A DNA stretch of 64,000 nt from Nitrospira sp. (GTDB lineage: Bacteria; Nitrospirota; Nitrospiria; Nitrospirales; Nitrospiraceae). The notes under the pieces were generated by a model. It did no database searches. It had not been told where the DNA came from and saw nothing but the letters and a program-made list of their open reading frames with translations. How positions within the stretch are numbered: position 1 is the first letter of the stretch; the number at the start of each line of letters is the position of its first letter. Where the stretch lies: the NCBI GenBank assembly GCA_030444405.1, contig JARFPM010000005.1:1-64000 (forward strand), in the 5' to 3' direction. The position numbers and the translations under genes were made by a program. Of this stretch, positions 57,530 through 64,000 are shown one piece after another.

Positions 57530-58744
57530 ATGGCCACGTTTGCATATGTTGGGCGGAGCAAATCAGGAGCGGTGAAGAAAGGCGAACTCGTCGCGAAGTC
57601 ACGCGATGAGGCTGTGGAACAACTCCGCAAACAAAGCGTGGTGGTGACGAGTCTCGAAGAGAAGGCCGCGAAGCAGGGATTCAGCTTTAGTCTGGGAAGT
57701 GGGGTAAGTGAAAAAGACTTGGTCGTATTTACAAGGCAATTCGGGACCATGATTAATGCCGGTTTGCCCTTGATCCAGTGTCTGGAAATCTTATCGACGC
57801 AATCGGAGAATGCGGCTCTGAGGAAATCTGTGGGTGAGATCAAAGTCCAAGTCGAGGGAGGTTCGACGTTTTCCGATGCCCTCCGCAAACACCCCAAAAT
57901 CTTCGATGACTTATACGTGAACATGGTGCATGCGGGAGAAGTCGGAGGGTTGCTCGATACCATTCTTGGTCGTCTCTCTAAACATATCGAGAAGGCGATG
58001 AAGTTGAAGGGCCAGATCAAAAGCGCATTGGTCTATCCCGCTGCCATCGTCGGTATCGCCGCCATCGTGATCACGGTTCTGATGATCTGGGTCATCCCCG
58101 TATTTGAAAAGATGTTCAAAGAAATGTCCGGTGGGAAGATGGCGCTTCCAGGACCGACGCAGCTTGTCATCGACATGAGTAATTTTGCGCAAGGAAACTG
58201 GTACATCATTCTGGGGGTGATCATAGCAACCGTGGTGGCAGTCAAAAAATACTACGCCACTCCACAAGGCAGGTTGGCCCTCGATAAGCTCCTGCTGAAA
58301 ACGCCGGTGTTCGGAGACCTCATCAGGAAAGCTTCGGTGGCCAAATTCACGCGGACATTGGGGACTCTGTTGGCCAGCGGCGTTCCGCTACTGGAAGCCT
58401 TGACGATTTGCGCCAAGACCTCCGGGAACAAAGTGGTGGAAGGGGCGCTTCTTGATGCAAAAGTCAGCATCAGTGGAGGAAAGACGATCTCTGAACCGCT
58501 CGCCAAAAGCGGAACATTCCCCAAGATGGTCACCCACATGATCTCTGTTGGAGAATCGACGGGCGCATTGGACAATATGCTGGGGAAAATCGCGGATTTC
58601 TACGAAGATGAAGTCGACCAGGCTGTGACAAATCTCACCGCGCTCCTGGAGCCGATGATGATGGTCTTCTTGGGTGTGACGGTGGGATTCATCGTGGTCG
58701 CGATGTATTTACCAATTTTCACGATGGCGTCCGCTATCGGCTAA
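57530..58744 (+). CDS. pilC: Type IV pilus inner-membrane platform protein PilC (GspF family)
   Basis: FTRQFGTMINAGLPLIQCLEIL, KFTRTLGTLLASGVPLLEAL, LEPMMMVFLGVTVGFIVVAMYLPIF. Confidence 0.94.
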   Translation: MATFAYVGRSKSGAVKKGELVAKSRDEAVEQLRKQSVVVTSLEEKAAKQGFSFSLGSGVSEKDLVVFTRQFGTMINAGLPLIQCLEILSTQSENAALRKSVGEIKVQVEGGSTFSDALRKHPKIFDDLYVNMVHAGEVGGLLDTILGRLSKHIEKAMKLKGQIKSALVYPAAIVGIAAIVITVLMIWVIPVFEKMFKEMSGGKMALPGPTQLVIDMSNFAQGNWYIILGVIIATVVAVKKYYATPQGRLALDKLLLKTPVFGDLIRKASVAKFTRTLGTLLASGVPLLEALTICAKTSGNKVVEGALLDAKVSISGGKTISEPLAKSGTFPKMVTHMISVGESTGALDNMLGKIADFYEDEVDQAVTNLTALLEPMMMVFLGVTVGFIVVAMYLPIFTMASAIG

Positions 58745-58890
58745 GCGGCGCGCGGACTGACTCTGAGAAGCGGTTTCGTGGCTCCAGCAGATTGGAGGAT
58801 GAAGCCGTTCACCTCTCAGCGAACCTCTTCGTCGTCTCGATCACGAGCGACTCACTTCCCAAGGCACACTTCACCAAGATCTGCCAGGAT

Positions 58891-59000
58891 GCCCCGCTCG
58901 GAAGAGCGGGGATGAATGGCAGCCCGTAGCGAAGCGGATGCAAAATCCCTCTTGGTTTACAAAAGCCCTGCCTGGAAGGGCGGGGTTCTTTACTCAGATT
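58891..59000. repeat. Non-coding hairpin-rich block, possible IS200/IS605 end-like relic
   Basis: Perfect CCCCGCTC-GGAA-GAGCGGGG at 58891-58910, then GCCCT...AGGGCGGGG element; no ORF. Confidence 0.35.
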
Positions 59001-59067
59001 GGACCTTCATGAAGTTAGGCAAAACCTCATGATGGTGGAAGCTATCTTCTAGGCAGAGGTTCAGTTC

Positions 59068-60750
59068 GTGGCAGACGTCAAGGCCAGAATTTACTGTTTA
59101 ATGGGGTGGCGAGTCGTTATCGTCACCGTGTTATTGGGGCTTTCCCTCGCATTTCAGGTCACCAAGGGCGAACGGGTTGAAACGTTCTATGCTCTGATCG
59201 TCTTCACCTATGCGGTCACGATCCTCTACGCCTTCCTGTTCCGGTGGCTCACCACTCCTGACATTCTCGTGCAATTCGCGTGGGCTCAAATTGCCGTTGA
59301 TTTCGTGCTCGAGACGGTCTTGATTGCAAGGACGGGTGGAATCGAGAGCCCGTTCGCTGTGCTCTATGTGATCAGCGTGACAGTCGCGAGTTTAATTCCG
59401 CGTCGCCGTGTGGGGCTTTTGACCGCCAACCTCTGCATCATCCTGTTTGGGATTCTAACCAATGTGCAGCTGTATGGGCTTGCTGAGGTCTGGGGGTGGC
59501 TGCCGCACTCTCACCTCAGCGCAGCTGAAACGCTCCATGCATTCGGTGTCTATGGCTTGGCGTTCTTGGTCGTCGGGTTCTTGAGTGGAGCCCTTGCGGA
59601 TCAGCTCCGACTGGCAGACCAATCGATTCGTGAAAAAGAGCAGGGGATCAGCCGCCTTCAGGCATTTCATGAGAATATCGTTCACAGTATCAGCAGTGGT
59701 GTGTTTACGACCGACAAGGCAGGGCGGATTACCTCATTCAATCCTGCGGCGCAAGAAGCCACAGGTTACGGCTTTGAGCAAGTACAGGGTCGTTCCTGGC
59801 GGGAGGTGTTCGCTTGGCATCCCAGTCAGCAGGACGAAGATGTCTCCGATAACATGCGGTTTGAAGTGGGGTGTAAGCGGTCAGACGGTAATCGGTTGAT
59901 CCTCGGCATGACGCTCTCACCATTACAGGAGCAAGGAGAGAAAACCGGGCTGGTCGGAGTTTTCAAGGATCTCACTCAGATCCGCGACCTGGAAGAAGAA
60001 ATGCGGCGTAAGGAGTGGCTTGCCAGCCTTGGAGAAATGTCGGCGGGGATGGCGCATGAAATCCGGAATCCATTGGGCGCACTTGCCGGAGCGATGCAGA
60101 TGCTTCGGAAGGATCTCCATGCCGATGAAACCAGCCAACGGCTGATGGAGATCGCAGTTCGGGAAGCGACCAGGTTGGATGCCATCATTACCGAGTTTCT
60201 TCAGTATGCCAGGCCGCCTGCACTGAATTTGGCTGAGCACGATTTAAACAAAGTCCTTGCTGAGACTCTTGATCTGGTACAACATGAAGCACGGACAAGG
60301 ACGAATATCACCATTTCAGTAGCTCCGTCCTCCGGGGACTTACCTGCGCAAGTGGATCAGGATCAAATGAAACAAGTGTTCTGGAATCTGGCGGTGAATG
60401 CCTTCGACGCTATGCCCAACGGTGGCCAGCTCACGATTGGGACGGGGTGTCGACAAATCGATGTCGGAGGCCGTAAGGCCGAAGTGGTTGAGATTTCTTT
60501 CCAAGATACAGGGGAAGGCATCCTCAAGAAAAATCTCGATAAGATTTTTCTCCCTTTCTTTACTACCAAGAAACGAGGGTCTGGATTAGGGCTGGCTGCG
60601 GTCCATCGAATTGTCGATCTGCACGGAGGGTGGATCAAGGTGGAAAGTCAGGAAGGTTACGGGACACGATTTGGAGTCTGCTTGCCTCGTACGGTCGATT
60701 CAGGAGTCAGACTGTGGCATGAAGGTAGGGAACCGTGGAAAAGATCCTAG
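59068..60750 (+). CDS. pilS: PAS-containing two-component sensor histidine kinase (PilS-like)
   Basis: N-terminal TM helices, PAS, AHEIRNPLGALAGAMQML, N/G boxes NAFDAMPNGG, GSGLGLAAVHRIV. Confidence 0.9.
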   Translation: MADVKARIYCLMGWRVVIVTVLLGLSLAFQVTKGERVETFYALIVFTYAVTILYAFLFRWLTTPDILVQFAWAQIAVDFVLETVLIARTGGIESPFAVLYVISVTVASLIPRRRVGLLTANLCIILFGILTNVQLYGLAEVWGWLPHSHLSAAETLHAFGVYGLAFLVVGFLSGALADQLRLADQSIREKEQGISRLQAFHENIVHSISSGVFTTDKAGRITSFNPAAQEATGYGFEQVQGRSWREVFAWHPSQQDEDVSDNMRFEVGCKRSDGNRLILGMTLSPLQEQGEKTGLVGVFKDLTQIRDLEEEMRRKEWLASLGEMSAGMAHEIRNPLGALAGAMQMLRKDLHADETSQRLMEIAVREATRLDAIITEFLQYARPPALNLAEHDLNKVLAETLDLVQHEARTRTNITISVAPSSGDLPAQVDQDQMKQVFWNLAVNAFDAMPNGGQLTIGTGCRQIDVGGRKAEVVEISFQDTGEGILKKNLDKIFLPFFTTKKRGSGLGLAAVHRIVDLHGGWIKVESQEGYGTRFGVCLPRTVDSGVRLWHEGREPWKRS

Positions 60751-62120
60751 TCGTTGATGACGAACAAAGTTTGCGCGACGTATTGAGCATCATGCTCAAA
60801 CGGGCCGGATATGCCGTGACCAGTGCCAGGGACGGCGAAGAAGCCATCGAGCTTCTAAACAGGGAAATCTTCGATCTGGTCATCACCGATTTACGGATGC
60901 CGAAGATCGATGGAATGGAGGTCCTTAAGGCCGTAAAGTCTGCCTCGCCGGAAACAGTCGTGTTGATTATCACGGCCTTTGCCACAGCGGATTCGGCCGT
61001 GGAAGCCATGAAACAGGGCGCGTACGACTATTTGACGAAGCCCTTCCAGGTCGATGAAGTCCAGTTGATCATCCGGAATGCGCTGGAAAAGCGGCGTCTC
61101 ACGACCGAGAACATGCTCCTCAAGCGGGAGATGGCCAGCCAGTCGTCATTCGCGCAGCTGGTCGGCCAAAGCGAGGCGATGCAGAAGGTGTTCGATATTG
61201 TACGGAAAGTCGCCGACTCGAAAAGCAATGTCCTCATCTGCGGTGAAAGTGGAACGGGAAAAGAGTTGGTCGCGCGTGCGATTCATTACAACAGCGCCAG
61301 AAGTACCCTCCCGTTTGTGGCCGTGAATTGCAGTGCGGTGCCGGAAACTTTGTTGGAGAGTGAGCTGTTCGGTCACATGAAGGGATCGTTCACCGGAGCG
61401 ATCTCGAACAAAGCAGGGTTGTTCGAAATCGCCAACGGAGGGACTATTTTTCTCGATGAGATCGGCGATACGACCCCGACGATTCAAGTGAAGCTGCTCC
61501 GTGTCATCCAAGAGCGTGAGTTTCGGCGAGTGGGCGGCAATCAAGACATCAAGGTCGATGTACGTGTGGTGGCCGCCACCAACAAGGATCTGGAGAAAGC
61601 GGTCGCAGAAGGTTCGTTTCGAGAAGATCTTTACTATCGCTTGGATGTGATTCCGATACGGCTCCCACCCTTGCGCATGCGCACCGGCGATATTCCTTTA
61701 CTGGTCGATCACTTTCTGGAACGATTTTCGAAGGAAGGTGGTAAGCCCAAACCCGTAATCAACCCTGAGGCGATGCACGTTTTGCTCGAGCATGAATGGC
61801 GCGGCAACGTCCGTGAGTTGGAGAATCTGATTGAGCGGATCGTCGCATTCTCGACGGAAGGACTGGTGACCGAGGCCGATGTGCGCGGATGGCTTCATCG
61901 ACCCTCGATGCAGTCGCAGCAACCGGCGATGTCGATGGATCTGACTGACGAGGGGTTGGATCTCGAAGGGCTCATCAACGGAATCGAAAAGGATCTATTG
62001 CTGAAGGCGCTTGAACGATCGAAATGGGTCAAGAGGAAAGCCGCACGGATGCTCCGTCTGAACACCAGATCGTTTCGGTATCGCTTGGAGAAGTATGCTA
62101 TAAAAGGAGGTCGTGACTAA
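60735..62120 (+). CDS. pilR: Sigma-54-dependent response regulator (PilR-like)
   Basis: REC domain VVDDEQSLRDVL; GESGTGKELVARAIHYNS; FLDEIGDTTPTIQVKLLRVIQEREFRRVGG; HTH C-terminus. Confidence 0.92.
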   Translation: MEKILVVDDEQSLRDVLSIMLKRAGYAVTSARDGEEAIELLNREIFDLVITDLRMPKIDGMEVLKAVKSASPETVVLIITAFATADSAVEAMKQGAYDYLTKPFQVDEVQLIIRNALEKRRLTTENMLLKREMASQSSFAQLVGQSEAMQKVFDIVRKVADSKSNVLICGESGTGKELVARAIHYNSARSTLPFVAVNCSAVPETLLESELFGHMKGSFTGAISNKAGLFEIANGGTIFLDEIGDTTPTIQVKLLRVIQEREFRRVGGNQDIKVDVRVVAATNKDLEKAVAEGSFREDLYYRLDVIPIRLPPLRMRTGDIPLLVDHFLERFSKEGGKPKPVINPEAMHVLLEHEWRGNVRELENLIERIVAFSTEGLVTEADVRGWLHRPSMQSQQPAMSMDLTDEGLDLEGLINGIEKDLLLKALERSKWVKRKAARMLRLNTRSFRYRLEKYAIKGGRD

Positions 62121-63027
62121 CCCTGCTTCCCGATCAAGTATCTTACCTGCTTCCATTGCCGTTTTTGCACCAGCCAAGATCAACCTCGTCCTTCGTATTC
62201 TCGACCGTCGGCCTGACGGTTATCACAATCTCTGGTCTCTGATGCAGACCGTGCAATTGGAGGACGAGCTCGCGATTGCCATTAGCGACAGCCATTCGAC
62301 CATCACCTTGCGATGCGATGAATCAACCTTGAAGACGGACCCTTCCAACCTCGTATATCGCGCTGCGGCGGCGGTACTCGAAAGCAGTGGCCGAACCGTT
62401 GGATTGGACATGGTCCTTGCGAAGCGAATTCCGATGGGGGCCGGGTTGGGAGGCGGAAGTAGCGATGCAGCTGCAACAATTATCGGGCTGAACCGGCTAT
62501 TGAATTTGGAATGGTCGAGGGAGAAGATGGCCCACATCGGTCAAACACTCGGAAGCGATGTCCCGTTCTTCTTCTTTGCTCCTTCTGCGATCGTGGAAGG
62601 GCGTGGTGAAAAGGTGACACCTGTGCAAATCAAGGGGAGGCGATGGGTGGTGCTGGTTAATCCGGGGTTCCCGGTGGAAACGAAGTGGGCGTATCAGCAG
62701 CTTTCTGTAAGCCGAACAGGGGTACAGCCGCTTTTGGATGTGCATGTGGGATTGGGAAAAGCATCTGATCTCTCATGGGAAGAGGTTCTCCAAGCAGTCG
62801 AAAATGATTTTGAAGCCACGGTGTTCAAAGCTCACCCCATCCTTCACAAAATTAAGCTGAAGCTTCTCGCCGAGGGGGCCGAGACGGCTCTATTGTCGGG
62901 GAGCGGTGCAACAGTGTTTGGTGTGTTTCGTGACGAGACGCCAGCGCGGCAGGCCCAGTTAAGTTTCCGTACGGAATCCCATTTCAAAGCCTATACCGTT
63001 TCAACCCTCTCTGCCCTCCGTCAGTAA
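62113..63027 (+). CDS. ispE: 4-diphosphocytidyl-2-C-methyl-D-erythritol kinase
   Basis: APAKINLVLRILDRRPDGYHNLWSLMQTV, IPMGAGLGGGSSDAAATI. Confidence 0.95.
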   Translation: MTNPASRSSILPASIAVFAPAKINLVLRILDRRPDGYHNLWSLMQTVQLEDELAIAISDSHSTITLRCDESTLKTDPSNLVYRAAAAVLESSGRTVGLDMVLAKRIPMGAGLGGGSSDAAATIIGLNRLLNLEWSREKMAHIGQTLGSDVPFFFFAPSAIVEGRGEKVTPVQIKGRRWVVLVNPGFPVETKWAYQQLSVSRTGVQPLLDVHVGLGKASDLSWEEVLQAVENDFEATVFKAHPILHKIKLKLLAEGAETALLSGSGATVFGVFRDETPARQAQLSFRTESHFKAYTVSTLSALRQ

Positions 63028-63053
63028 TGTACATGTGTTCCATGGTCATTTTG

Positions 63054-63082
63054 TTGACAGAGGCCCGCGATTTCCGATACAG
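63054..63082 (+). promoter_or_regulatory. Candidate sigma70 promoter for prs
   Basis: TTGACA at 63054-63059 with GATACA 16 bp downstream. Confidence 0.45.
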
Positions 63083-63220
63083 TCTCACCCCTTGGCTGCT
63101 TTACCAGTAGTGTGTGCAGCGAAGGAAAGGGTTGCCTAGCAGAAAGCCGACGTTGCTCACCGCATAAGAACCATCAGAGAATCCAATAGGTTATAGAAAG
63201 CGACGGTTCAGGAAAGTCTC

Positions 63221-64000
63221 ATGAACAGGGAACTGAAGATTTTCTCTGGGAACGCCAATCTTGCGCTTGCCCATGAGATTTGCGCTTACCTTGGGCAGAA
63301 GTTGGGTGAGGCGACGGTCTCGTCTTTCAGCGATGGAGAGATTCGAGTCAAGATCGACGAAAATGTGCGTGGCGCCGACGTGTTCGTTGTGCAGTCTTGT
63401 TGTCAGCCGGTCAATGATTCCCTGATGGAGTTGTTGATCATTATCGATGCGTTGAAACGTTCGTCGGCCAACCGCATCACCGCCGTCGTGCCTTATTTTG
63501 GGTATGCCCGTCAGGACCGCAAGGATCAACCACGTGTTCCTATCACGGCGAAGCTCGTCGCCGACTTGATCACGACTGCCGGAGCGGACCGTGTGCTCTC
63601 AATGGATCTTCATGCCGGGCAGATCCAGGGATTTTTCAACGTGCCGGTCGATCACTTGTATGCGCTTCCGGTTCTGCTGGACTATATTGTGAAGAAACAA
63701 GTCACCGATTTGGTCGTCGTCTCGCCCGATGCCGGTGGCGTAGAGCGGGCCAGAGCGTTTGCCAAGCGCCTTCAGGCCAACCTGGCAATCATCGACAAGC
63801 GACGCGAGGGTCCGAACCAGGCGCAAATTATGAACATCATTGGAGACGTGCGAGGCAAAAGCGTGTTGCTCCTCGATGACATGATCGATACGGCGGGCAC
63901 CATTGTTCAAGGGGCTCAGGCCTGTCTCGACCATGGCGCTCGAGACGTGATCACGGCCTGCTCGCACGCAGTGCTGTCGGGGCCGGCTCTGGAACGGTTA
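63221..64000 (+). CDS. prs: Ribose-phosphate pyrophosphokinase (partial, runs off the window)
   Basis: [72 protein letters not shown]. Confidence 0.96.
   Translation, partial: MNRELKIFSGNANLALAHEICAYLGQKLGEATVSSFSDGEIRVKIDENVRGADVFVVQSCCQPVNDSLMELLIIIDALKRSSANRITAVVPYFGYARQDRKDQPRVPITAKLVADLITTAGADRVLSMDLHAGQIQGFFNVPVDHLYALPVLLDYIVKKQVTDLVVVSPDAGGVERARAFAKRLQANLAIIDKRREGPNQAQIMNIIGDVRGKSVLLLDDMIDTAGTIVQGAQACLDHGARDVITACSHAVLSGPALERL

Noticed and set aside
63028-63220. Possible tRNA between ispE and prs (a common location for tRNA-Gln)
   Set aside because: No cloverleaf or GTTCGAnTC T-loop; sequence looks like promoter/leader.
1-64000. CRISPR array, prophage, rRNA operon
   Set aside because: No regularly spaced identical repeats, phage structural genes or rRNA signatures seen; the only regular repeats are the short degenerate period-7 spacers.

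Overview
This 64 kb window looks like a chromosome segment from a Nitrospira-like bacterium; that taxonomic guess comes from general gene content and is an inference. The right half is ordinary core genome. It has an almost complete dcw (division/cell wall) cluster, rsmH-ftsL-ftsI-murE-murF-mraY-murD-ftsW-murG-murC-murB-ddl-ftsQ-ftsA-ftsZ, followed by yfiH/yggS/proC/yggT/divIVA, pgsA, pilC-pilS-pilR, ispE and prs. The left half is accessory: a carotenoid/hopanoid-type sugar epimerase/prenyl synthase group, a GIY-YIG gene, a decayed toxin-antitoxin remnant, several orphan genes, an RND pump with a frameshifted TetR gene, and clustered PilZ genes. The best candidate for an undescribed system is at 19782-28332: a PEP mutase/nucleotidyltransferase fusion with a non-canonical catalytic motif lies divergent to an operon encoding a split phosphonopyruvate decarboxylase, a 2-aminoethylphosphonate-type aminotransferase, a nucleotidyltransferase, a CDP-alcohol phosphatidyltransferase and a flippase-like membrane protein. 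This is a plausible phosphonolipid or phosphonate head-group pathway. Other observations worth checking are: loss of the Rossmann glycine loop in the HpnA-like epimerase, MraZ-box-like repeats directly in front of rsmH with no adjacent mraZ, and period-7 degenerate repeats in three intergenic regions. All family assignments are from reading translations; no database search was run.
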